Origin: JBCDCP01 sp039181495
Lineage (GTDB): Bacteria; Pseudomonadota; Alphaproteobacteria; Rhizobiales; Tepidamorphaceae
Reading direction: 5' to 3'
Assembly (NCBI GenBank): GCA_039181495.1
Contig: JBCDCP010000058.1
Span: 1-19,497 of the forward strand
Length of the DNA: 19,497 nucleotides
The notes beneath the pieces were generated by a model. That model did not search any database, was not told the DNA's origin, and worked only from the letters and a program-made list of their open reading frames with translations. The translations under genes were made by a program, and so were the position numbers. Of this stretch, positions 1 through 6,645 are shown piece after piece; positions within the stretch are counted from its first letter, which is position 1; each line of letters starts with the position of its first letter.

Positions 1-1641
1 GCTGGCCTACAACCAAGCAAGTCGGACATTTTCGGATTTCGGATCGTGGTTGACACCGTGGAGGAGTGTTACCGCGCCATGGGGCTTGTCCACACGACGT
101 GGCCAATGGTGCCCGGGCGCTTCAAGGACTACATCTCAACGCCGAAGCAGAACGACTACCGCTCCATACACACCACCGTTCGCGGTCCCGGCCATCAGCT
201 TGTCGAGCTGCAGATCAGGACCCGGCGCATGCATCAGGTCGCGGAATACGGCATCGCCGCCCATGCGCTGTACAAGGACGGGCCTGCAGCGCTTGTCGCT
301 GAAAGTGGCAACGGGTCCCATGGCATGCGCGCGGTCAACGACTCTGACGCGATGCCGGCCACCAATGGTGGCAACGGCAAGTCGCCCTCTGGCGAGGTCA
401 TTCATCTGAACGGGTCGAACGGACACGCCCATGCGGAGGATGATCCGCCAATCGATCGTGAAATGCTGCTGAACGAGACGCGTGCCTATGGCTGGTTGCG
501 CGACCTCGTGGACCGTCTGTCAGATGGTGAAGCAGCCGAGGACTTTCTCGAACACACAAAACTAGATCTGTTTCATGACCAGGTGTTCTGCTTCACGCCG
601 AAGAGCCAGGTCATCGCCCTTCCGCAGGGTGCGACCGCAATCGACTTTGCCTATGCCGTTCATACCGATGTCGGCAACAATGCAATCGGCTGCAAGATCA
701 ACGGCCGGCTCGAACCTCTGATCAGTCCGCTTGCGAATGGCGACGAAGTCGAAATCCTGACATCGTCCAATCAAACCCCGCCACCGGCCTGGGAATCTGT
801 TGCCCGCACCGGCAAGGCTAAGCAGTCGATCCGCCGTGCCACGCGGCTGCAGGCGCGCGCGCAGTATAGCGGGCTTGGCCGCCAGATCGTACAGCGCGCT
901 GTTGCGCGTGCCGGCAAGACCTATTCGGACGAGAGCCTGCGTGCGGTTATCGGCCGGCTTGGTCACTCAAATCTCGATGATGCGCTTGCCGCGGTCGGCC
1001 GCGGAGAACTGGGTTCCGAAGTCGTCGTGAAGGCGCTGTTTCCCGACTATCGTGGTGAGGCGAGGCCAAAGGTTGTGGAACCTGGCACCGAGGAAGGTTG
1101 GTTCGGCTTACGCCGCGCGATGGGTCTGAAGTTCAAGCTCCCTGGGCGTTCATCCGGCCGCAGCAAGGCGAATGCTACCGGTAAGTCCACCGCCATTCCA
1201 ATCCGCGGTATTCGCGGCGATCTTCCCGTCCGCTTCGCTCCCGATGGCGGCGCTGTGCCCGGCGATCGCATCGTTGGTATCGTTACGCCGGGGCAGGGCA
1301 TAACGATCTATCCGATCCAGTCCCCGGAATTGAAGCACTTTGACGATGAGCCCGAGCGTTGGATCGATGTCCGCTGGGACATTCCCGAGGATGGACAAGA
1401 GCGATTTCCTGCTCGGATAGGACTGCTGGTGCTCAATGAGCCTGGCGTCCTAGCGCGGGTCGCTCAGATTATCGGCGAACAGGATGCCAATATCGATGCT
1501 GTGACTATGACACGACGCGAGGCTGACTTCACTGAAATGGTCATTGATCTCGAAGTGTGGCACCTCAAGCACCTCAATGCGGTGTTCTCTTTGCTTAAGT
1601 CGAGCGACGTGGTGAATTCGGTCTGGCGTGTGAATGGGTAA
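1..1641 (+). CDS. rsh: Bifunctional (p)ppGpp synthetase/hydrolase Rsh (RelA/SpoT), 5' truncated by window
   Basis: This is the C-terminal part of a Rel/SpoT alarmone enzyme, which makes and degrades (p)ppGpp in the stringent response. The frame is open from base 1, so the HD hydrolase domain and the start lie upstream. Visible parts in order: the end of the synthetase domain with PGRFKDYISTPK (nt about 112-147) and VELQIRT; a TGS domain (about 565-765); a linker/helical region; and a C-terminal ACT domain (about 1405-1636, with the NEPGVLARV core). RFKD is the RxKD form found in bifunctional Rel/SpoT enzymes, as opposed to the ExDD of synthetase-only RelA. Oddity: an Asn/Gly/Ser/His-rich stretch of about 60 residues (nt 280-468) separates AAHALYKDG from the TRAYGWLRDLVD helix, where most relatives have about ten residues. 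The family call is very secure. Confidence 0.96.
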   Translation, partial: AGLQPSKSDIFGFRIVVDTVEECYRAMGLVHTTWPMVPGRFKDYISTPKQNDYRSIHTTVRGPGHQLVELQIRTRRMHQVAEYGIAAHALYKDGPAALVAESGNGSHGMRAVNDSDAMPATNGGNGKSPSGEVIHLNGSNGHAHAEDDPPIDREMLLNETRAYGWLRDLVDRLSDGEAAEDFLEHTKLDLFHDQVFCFTPKSQVIALPQGATAIDFAYAVHTDVGNNAIGCKINGRLEPLISPLANGDEVEILTSSNQTPPPAWESVARTGKAKQSIRRATRLQARAQYSGLGRQIVQRAVARAGKTYSDESLRAVIGRLGHSNLDDALAAVGRGELGSEVVVKALFPDYRGEARPKVVEPGTEEGWFGLRRAMGLKFKLPGRSSGRSKANATGKSTAIPIRGIRGDLPVRFAPDGGAVPGDRIVGIVTPGQGITIYPIQSPELKHFDDEPERWIDVRWDIPEDGQERFPARIGLLVLNEPGVLARVAQIIGEQDANIDAVTMTRREADFTEMVIDLEVWHLKHLNAVFSLLKSSDVVNSVWRVNG

Positions 1642-1684
1642 CGTCCGATAAATGATCCGCATGCCGGACGGACGATCCGGTGCA

Positions 1685-1713
1685 TTGACGTCTGCTGTCG
1701 GTCTTCCAATAAG
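1685..1713 (+). promoter_or_regulatory. Candidate sigma-70-type promoter before the DUF2062-acpS run
   Basis: TTGACG (1685-1690) and AATAAG (1708-1713) are separated by 17 bases, in the 110-base gap between rsh and the DUF2062 gene. The -35 matches well and the -10 is weak. It could feed DUF2062-acpS and genes beyond, although read-through from rsh is just as possible. Confidence 0.3.
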
Positions 1714-1751
1714 ATGCGTTCGCGAGTTGTCGGGTAGGGCATAACAACGCG

Positions 1752-2357
1752 ATGTTGTTCAAGAGACGGAGCGAGGAACCGCTGTACAAGCGGATGCTGG
1801 TGGCGATCTGGCCCCGGCGGACATGGCGCCGGTCCGGTGAGTATGTGCACAAGCGCCTTATGCGTCTAAGCGCAACGCCACATGCCATTGCCGCGGGCTT
1901 TGCCGCCGGTGCGTTCGCCTCCTTTACCCCCTTGATGGGGTTTCACTTCATCCTCGCAGCTGTTCTTGCTTTGCTGTCTCGCGGCAGCCTCATCGCGTCC
2001 GCATTCGGTACAGCGATTGGCAACCCGCTCACCTTCCCGTTTATCTGGACAACCAGCTACGCGGTCGGCCGATTCGTTCTCGGCTACGAGGCAGCGGAAG
2101 GTGTGGATCCCAACCCCATCACAATTCTGCAGGAGCACGGCTTCTCACCCAGCGGGTTGAAACCTGTCTTTTTTCCAATGGTCGTTGGTGGGATCCTGAT
2201 GGGTAGTGTCGCCTGGTGCGCCAGTTACTTCCCGATCCGTTTCGCAGTCCGTCGATTTCGGGCGGCACGCACTGCCCGGCTTGAGGCAAGACAGGCGCGA
2301 AAGGGGATCGATGGCAAAACGGGGCAAGCCGCCGGCGAGGCAGGCAGAGCTTCATGA
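1752..2357 (+). CDS. DUF2062 domain membrane protein
   Basis: A 201-residue inner-membrane protein of unknown function. The N-terminus is basic (residues 1-37). Hydrophobic segments lie at about 45-75, 80-110 and 140-165, followed by an Arg/Ala-rich, probably cytoplasmic tail (168-201). FTPLMGFHFILA (58-69) and GNPLTFPFIW (90-99) are typical of DUF2062, a family found beside rsh/acpS in many alphaproteobacteria. Its stop codon overlaps the acpS start in ATGA, so the two are probably translationally coupled. A weak Shine-Dalgarno (AGGGC) lies about 12 bases before the ATG. Genetic linkage to acpS and lepB might suggest an envelope role, but that is inference. Confidence 0.85.
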   Translation: MLFKRRSEEPLYKRMLVAIWPRRTWRRSGEYVHKRLMRLSATPHAIAAGFAAGAFASFTPLMGFHFILAAVLALLSRGSLIASAFGTAIGNPLTFPFIWTTSYAVGRFVLGYEAAEGVDPNPITILQEHGFSPSGLKPVFFPMVVGGILMGSVAWCASYFPIRFAVRRFRAARTARLEARQARKGIDGKTGQAAGEAGRAS

Positions 2358-2764
2358 TTCTCGGAATTGGCAGCGATATCATCGATATCCGGCGGATCGA
2401 GAAGACGCTCGAGCGCCACGGCGAGCGATTCGTCCGGCGCATCTTCACCGATATCGAGCAGCAAAAGTCGGACCGGCGCAGACTGCGCGCTGCGTCCTAT
2501 GCGAAGCGATTTGCTGCCAAGGAGGCCTGCTCCAAGGCCCTCGGGACTGGATTTCGGCAAGGGGTCTATTGGCGCGATCTTGGTGTGGTCAATCTTCCAT
2601 CCGGGAAGCCGACCATGGCACTGACCGGTAATGCGGCCCTGCATCTTGAAAAGATGCTGCCAGACGGGCATGTCGCGCAGATCGACCTAACAATTACCGA
2701 TGATTTTCCGTTGGCCCAGGCGTTCGTCATCATCTCGGCATTGCCCGGCACGATGACGCTCTAG
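2354..2764 (+). CDS. acpS: Holo-[acyl-carrier-protein] synthase
   Basis: Transfers 4'-phosphopantetheine from CoA to the conserved serine of apo-ACP, making it active for fatty acid synthesis in the cytosol. The 136-residue length is normal. It opens with MILGIGSDIIDI, where D8 is the expected magnesium ligand, and has RFAAKEACSKALG (52-64), where E57 is the second ligand and K61 belongs to the family signature. The start is fixed by a 4-base ATGA overlap with the DUF2062 gene. In many relatives pdxJ lies just upstream; it is absent here. A 184-base gap follows before lepB. Confidence 0.96.
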   Translation: MILGIGSDIIDIRRIEKTLERHGERFVRRIFTDIEQQKSDRRRLRAASYAKRFAAKEACSKALGTGFRQGVYWRDLGVVNLPSGKPTMALTGNAALHLEKMLPDGHVAQIDLTITDDFPLAQAFVIISALPGTMTL

Positions 2765-2899
2765 CGGCCTCTCACAATGAATGCCTGTCACCTTACCGGC
2801 GCATTCCGGGGTTTCGTGCGCAAGCACGTGATCGCAGGAGTGATTGCGGCGCAGTTGCGAAGCCCCTATACCACCGCCACGTTTCATTGATTGTAGATG

Positions 2900-2935
2900 C
2901 CGGACGTGGCGTCCGGGTCTCGCCGGGCCGGGCGA
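2900..2935 (+). promoter_or_regulatory. Two tandem hairpins in the lepB leader
   Basis: Stem 1 is CCGGACG (2900-2906) with CGTCCGG (2910-2916) around loop TGG. Stem 2 is TCGCC (2920-2924) with GGCGA (2931-2935) around a 6-base loop. The lepB Shine-Dalgarno AGGAGG (2939-2944) starts 3 bases later, so these stems could affect ribosome access. There is no T-run, so this is not a standard terminator. A smaller stem with a GCAA tetraloop lies upstream at 2815-2828. Function is inferred. Confidence 0.35.
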
Positions 2936-2948
2936 TGCAGGAGGTTCC

Positions 2949-3740
2949 ATGTCGACTGAAACCCCGACCGATCCGGGAGCCGCCGAAAAGGCTGCCAAGA
3001 GCGCGGCTGATCAGGGCGGCGGATTGGGTGAAACGATCAAGATCATCTTTCAGGCGTTTCTGATTGCGCTGGTGATCCGGACTCTGTTTTTTCAACCGTT
3101 TTCCATCCCATCGGGCTCCATGAAGGACACGCTGCTGGTCGGCGACTTCCTGTTCGTGAGCAAGTTCAGCTACGGATACAGCAAGCACTCGTTCCCGTTT
3201 TCATTTCCACCGTTTCCGGGACGAGTCTGGTCGGGCGCACCTGAGCGCGGCGATGTGGCGGTGTTCAAGCTGCCCACTGATGGCAAGACCGATTACATCA
3301 AGCGTGTGATAGGAATGCCGGGCGACACAATCCAGGTTCAGCAAGGACTGCTTTACATCAACGGGGCGCCGGTCGAGCGGACGCGGATCGAAGACTATAC
3401 CGAGACCAGTCGTTCCGGGTCGACGGTGACGGTCCCGCGCTATGTCGAGACGCTCCCCAACGGTGTGAGCTACCACGTATTGGATCTGGTGGATCGCAGT
3501 TTCACCGACAACACGCCGGTCTACCGGGTGCCCGAGGGGCACTACTTCATGATGGGAGACAACCGCGACAACTCCACCGACAGCCGTTATCTCAATATGG
3601 TTGGTTATGTGCCGGCCGAGAACCTGATCGGGCGCGCGGATGTGATCTTTTTCTCAACAGAGGACGGCTCCCCATTCTGGCAGGTCTGGAAGTGGCCCAC
3701 CGCTGTGCGTTGGGATCGCGTCTTCAGCGGCATAAGGTAG
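2949..3740 (+). CDS. lepB: Signal peptidase I
   Basis: Membrane-bound serine protease that removes signal peptides from proteins exported by Sec or Tat. I chose ATG 2949 because AGGAGG (2939-2944) sits 4 bases before it; the frame stays open upstream to 2844 but that part shows no family similarity. The 263-residue protein has an Ala/Gly-rich N-terminus, one membrane segment (about 30-48), box B IPSGSMKDTL with catalytic S57, box D DYIKRVIGMPGD with general base K118, and box E MMGDNRDNSTDSR. The C-terminal WKWPTAVRWDRVF is typical of alphaproteobacterial LepB. rnc follows within about 35 bases, consistent with the common lepB-rnc-era operon. Confidence 0.96.
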   Translation: MSTETPTDPGAAEKAAKSAADQGGGLGETIKIIFQAFLIALVIRTLFFQPFSIPSGSMKDTLLVGDFLFVSKFSYGYSKHSFPFSFPPFPGRVWSGAPERGDVAVFKLPTDGKTDYIKRVIGMPGDTIQVQQGLLYINGAPVERTRIEDYTETSRSGSTVTVPRYVETLPNGVSYHVLDLVDRSFTDNTPVYRVPEGHYFMMGDNRDNSTDSRYLNMVGYVPAENLIGRADVIFFSTEDGSPFWQVWKWPTAVRWDRVFSGIR

Positions 3741-3774
3741 ATTGCTAGACCCATTCGGGATTCGCGGCACAGCC

Positions 3775-4491
3775 ATGGCGGCAACCGACCAAAAAGTTGA
3801 ACCCGACTATCAGCGTCTGGAAAAGATTCTCGGTCATGCATTCTCCGATCGGAGCCTGCTGCGCGAGGCGATGACGCATGCCAGTGCCGTATCCGACGGG
3901 CTTGGCAGCGCGACTTATCAGCGGCTCGAGTTTCTCGGTGACCGCGTTTTAGGGGTTGTGGTCGCCGATATGCTCTACGCCGCCTATCCCGATGCGGAGG
4001 AAGGCGAACTCTCTCGCCGCCTGACAAAGCTTGTCCGTGGTGAGACCTGTGCTGACATTGCTGCCGAGATCGATCTTGGCGCCTATGCGGTGCTCGGTCA
4101 GGGCGAACGGCAGAGCGGCGGGCGGACGAACAGGGCGATCCTGGCCAATCTCTGCGAGTCGGTCATTGGCGCCTTGTACCGTGATGGCCGTGAACAAGCT
4201 GCGCGGCCCTTTATCGAGCGGCATTGGGGGCCGGTGATGCTGAGTCTGACGGGGCCGTTGCGCGACGCCAAGACAGCCCTGCAGGAATGGGCTCATCGGC
4301 GCGGGGCTGATCTGCCGGTTTACAGGGAACTCGCCCGGACAGGTCCTGATCATGCGCCGCAATTCACCATGGAAGTGACTGTTGACGGCGTTACACCGTC
4401 GACAGGACGCGGATCGTCGAAGCGGTCTGCGGAACAAGACGCTGCCGCCGATATGCTGGTCGCGCACGGAGTGTGGGAGAACAAGCCGTGA
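3775..4491 (+). CDS. rnc: Ribonuclease III
   Basis: Double-strand-specific endoribonuclease that processes rRNA precursors and structured mRNAs. ATG 3775 gives 238 residues; an in-frame TTG at 3742 would add 11 and cannot be excluded, since neither start has a clear Shine-Dalgarno. The catalytic domain has the signature YQRLEFLGDRVL (48-59), including metal ligands E52 and D56, and E78 in EGELSRR. A double-stranded RNA-binding domain spans about 173-238 with GRGSSKRSAEQDAA. Oddity: where E. coli has D114 (motif DxxE), this protein has N125 in ANLCES; the following E128 is kept. The stop overlaps the era start (GTGA). Family assignment is certain; full catalytic competence is less so. Confidence 0.94.
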   Translation: MAATDQKVEPDYQRLEKILGHAFSDRSLLREAMTHASAVSDGLGSATYQRLEFLGDRVLGVVVADMLYAAYPDAEEGELSRRLTKLVRGETCADIAAEIDLGAYAVLGQGERQSGGRTNRAILANLCESVIGALYRDGREQAARPFIERHWGPVMLSLTGPLRDAKTALQEWAHRRGADLPVYRELARTGPDHAPQFTMEVTVDGVTPSTGRGSSKRSAEQDAAADMLVAHGVWENKP

Positions 4492-5420
4492 GCAGTGAAA
4501 ATGAGATTGCTGATGCCGGTGTTGCGCCGGAGGCAAGACGTGCCGGTTTCATTGCCCTCATAGGGGCGCCAAACGCCGGAAAGTCGACCCTGACCAACGC
4601 CCTGACCGGCGCGAAGGTGACAATCGTCACTCACAAGGTCCAGACCACGCGCAGCCTCATTCGCGGTATCTTCACACGTGGCGATGCACAGATTGTTCTG
4701 GTGGACACACCGGGCATTTTCGCGCCGCGAAAGGCATTGGACCGCGCCATGGTCAAGGCGGCTTGGTCAGGCGCGTATGACGCTGATGCCGTTGCTCTCC
4801 TGATTGACGCAAAACGCGGGCTCGATGACAAGGCCCGCCCGATCCTGAAGCGCATCGCTGAGTTACAGCAGCCGCGGACCCTTGTTCTGACAAAGATCGA
4901 CCTGATCAAACGGGACCGGCTGCTTGCAATTGCACAGGACATCAACAACGCGCTGACATTTGACGCGACCTTTATGGTGAGCGCGAAGACCGGCAGCGGG
5001 CTCGATGACCTGGGTGCTCACTTTGCGGGTCTGGTGCCCGAAGGGCCCTGGCTTTATCCCGAGGATCAGATTTCCGACCTTCCACTGCGGGCGCTGGCAG
5101 CAGAGATCACCCGGGAACACCTGACGCTGCGGCTGCACCAGGAATTGCCCTACGCACTGACGGTTGAGACCGACCAGTGGAAGACACTCAAGAATGGATC
5201 AGCGCGCGTTGAGCAGACAATCTATGTCGAGCGCGACAGCCAGCGGGCCATCGTGTTGGGGGATAAGGGACGCACCATTCGCGACATCGGCAGCACGGCG
5301 CGCAAGGAGTTGAGCGCAATCACCGAAACCGACATTCACCTGTTTCTGCACGTCAAGGTGCGGGACGATTGGGGCCGGGACCCTGAGCGCTTTCGCGCCA
5401 TGGGACTCGATCCCGCCTGA
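4488..5420 (+). CDS. era: GTPase Era, 30S ribosome assembly factor
   Basis: GTPase that binds 16S rRNA near its 3' end and checks small-subunit maturation. GTG 4488 is preferred: GGGAG (4475-4479) lies 8 bases before it and the codon overlaps the rnc stop as GTGA. Another GTG at 4473 is in frame but lacks such a site. In the 310-residue product: G1 GAPNAGKS (26-33), switch VQTTR (51-55), G3 DTPG (73-76), G4 TKID (135-138), and a C-terminal KH domain with GDKG as its GxxG loop. G4 is TKID, not the NKxD common in Era; Thr is tolerated in several related GTPases. Coupled to rnc, as in many bacteria. Confidence 0.96.
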   Translation: MSSENEIADAGVAPEARRAGFIALIGAPNAGKSTLTNALTGAKVTIVTHKVQTTRSLIRGIFTRGDAQIVLVDTPGIFAPRKALDRAMVKAAWSGAYDADAVALLIDAKRGLDDKARPILKRIAELQQPRTLVLTKIDLIKRDRLLAIAQDINNALTFDATFMVSAKTGSGLDDLGAHFAGLVPEGPWLYPEDQISDLPLRALAAEITREHLTLRLHQELPYALTVETDQWKTLKNGSARVEQTIYVERDSQRAIVLGDKGRTIRDIGSTARKELSAITETDIHLFLHVKVRDDWGRDPERFRAMGLDPA

Positions 5421-5431
5421 GTTCATAAACC

Positions 5432-6172
5432 ATGGAATGGCGTGACCGCGGGGTCATTCTTGCGACCCGCAAGCATGGCGAGACCAGTGTGATCGTCGAA
5501 GCCTTCACCGAAAATCACGGGCGGCATCTTGGGTTGATCCGTGGCGGACGGTCGCGCCGCATGGCGGCGACGCTCCAACCGGGCAATCAGGTTGACGTGG
5601 TCTGGCGGGCACGGCTGGAAGACCATCTTGGCGCCTTCACTCTTGAATCAACGCGCGATCGTGCCGCTCATCTGCTCGATGACCGCTTTGCTCTGGACGG
5701 TTTCCTGACGCTTGCCGCTCATGTTCGTCTCTTGCCAGAACGTGATCCGCACAGCGATCTGTTCGATCAGTTTGAAACCGTACTGGCTGTACTCGGAACC
5801 GAAGAGAGCGGGCCGATGATGGCCTGTTTCGAGCACGACCTGCTGGCAGAGCTGGGATTCGGCCTGGACCTATCGGAATGCGCCGCAACGGGGCTTACCG
5901 ACGATCTGAGGTTCGTGTCGCCGAAATCCGGGCGCGCAGTCAGCGAACGGGCGGCCGCACCCTATGAAGCAAAGCTGCTGCCACTGCCGCAGTTTCTGGT
6001 CGATCACGTCACTGGTCTGATCGCCGAAGGACAGTTGCCGGCCAGTGATGAACTGGCTGAATCGTTTAGGCTGACCGGTTACTTTCTTGATCGCCACGTG
6101 TGGCAGCCGCGCCGTCTTGCGCCACCAGCTGAACGGTTGCGGTTTGTTTCCCGAGCCACGCAGCAAAGCTAG
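5432..6172 (+). CDS. recO: DNA repair protein RecO
   Basis: Recombination mediator of the RecFOR pathway that helps load RecA on SSB-coated gaps. The 246-residue length is normal. It begins MEWRDRGVILATRKHGETSVIVEAFTE in family style (an OB fold over about 1-75), with GLIRGGRSRRMAATLQPGNQV (34-54), then a helical domain with LLAELGFGLDLSECAATG. Only one cysteine is kept in that region, so the four-cysteine zinc site of some RecO proteins is missing, as is usual in alphaproteobacteria. It starts 11 bases after era and ends 9 bases before the stop of the convergent small membrane gene. No terminator is visible in the gap. Confidence 0.92.
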   Translation: MEWRDRGVILATRKHGETSVIVEAFTENHGRHLGLIRGGRSRRMAATLQPGNQVDVVWRARLEDHLGAFTLESTRDRAAHLLDDRFALDGFLTLAAHVRLLPERDPHSDLFDQFETVLAVLGTEESGPMMACFEHDLLAELGFGLDLSECAATGLTDDLRFVSPKSGRAVSERAAAPYEAKLLPLPQFLVDHVTGLIAEGQLPASDELAESFRLTGYFLDRHVWQPRRLAPPAERLRFVSRATQQS

Positions 6173-6181
6173 CGCTGCGGT

Positions 6182-6520
6182 TCAGTCGAGCAGGCCTGCA
6201 GAATAGACCAGCAGTCCGGCCCATGTTGCGACCACGAAGAATGTCTGGATGAAGATCAGGACACGGTCACGCCAGACGATTGCCGCATAGAGCCAGCCGC
6301 ATGCGCCGATTGAAAACAGGATGACCCCGAGCGGATAGATGTTGAGCGCGTTCATGGCGACACTCAGCATCAGGATCACGTTTGACGGCCACGTGATGAA
6401 CGGGCTGGGGCCATTGGCGTTGTCATTAGGAAGCACGAGCCGGCGCAATCGCTCCAGCGTCGTTCCCAGCGAACGGCCAATCCGCTCTTTTGTGTCGCCG
6501 AAATTGCCCTGACGAAACAC
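6182..6520 (-). CDS. Small three-helix membrane protein, function unknown
   Basis: 112 residues from a GTG start at 6520, with a weak AGGGG (6530-6534) before it. The N-terminal 40 residues are polar and basic (LGTTLERLRRLVLPNDN). Three hydrophobic segments follow at about 44-60, 62-82 and 87-109, with GWLYAAIVWRDRVLIFIQ linking the last two. The layout (small, Trp and Asn in helices, a WRDR turn) resembles short DUF families in alphaproteobacteria, possibly DUF6552-like, or a SemiSWEET/PQ-loop half-transporter; I cannot decide. It lies convergent to recO and divergent from parC. Its membrane pattern supports a real gene and not an antisense shadow. Confidence 0.68.
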   Translation of the reverse strand: MFRQGNFGDTKERIGRSLGTTLERLRRLVLPNDNANGPSPFITWPSNVILMLSVAMNALNIYPLGVILFSIGACGWLYAAIVWRDRVLIFIQTFFVVATWAGLLVYSAGLLD

Positions 6521-6556
6521 CGCAAGACCCCTATGCGTGCAGCACTTTATGTGCCC

Positions 6557-6590
6557 GGTTCACGCCCTTCAGTGCAAAAATAGGTGAACC
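6557..6590. repeat. Inverted repeat between the small membrane gene and parC
   Basis: GGTTCAC (6557-6563) is matched exactly by GTGAACC (6584-6590) with 20 bases between. It lies in the divergent control region (6521-6645), which also holds a smaller GCAC/GTGC dyad at 6542-6554. It could be a protein-binding dyad or a hairpin in a parC leader; no regulator is identified. Confidence 0.3.
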
Positions 6591-6645
6591 ATGGGTTGTG
6601 GCCAAGCCGCTTGTCGCTGCGGTTGGCTTCAGATACCTCAAAAAG

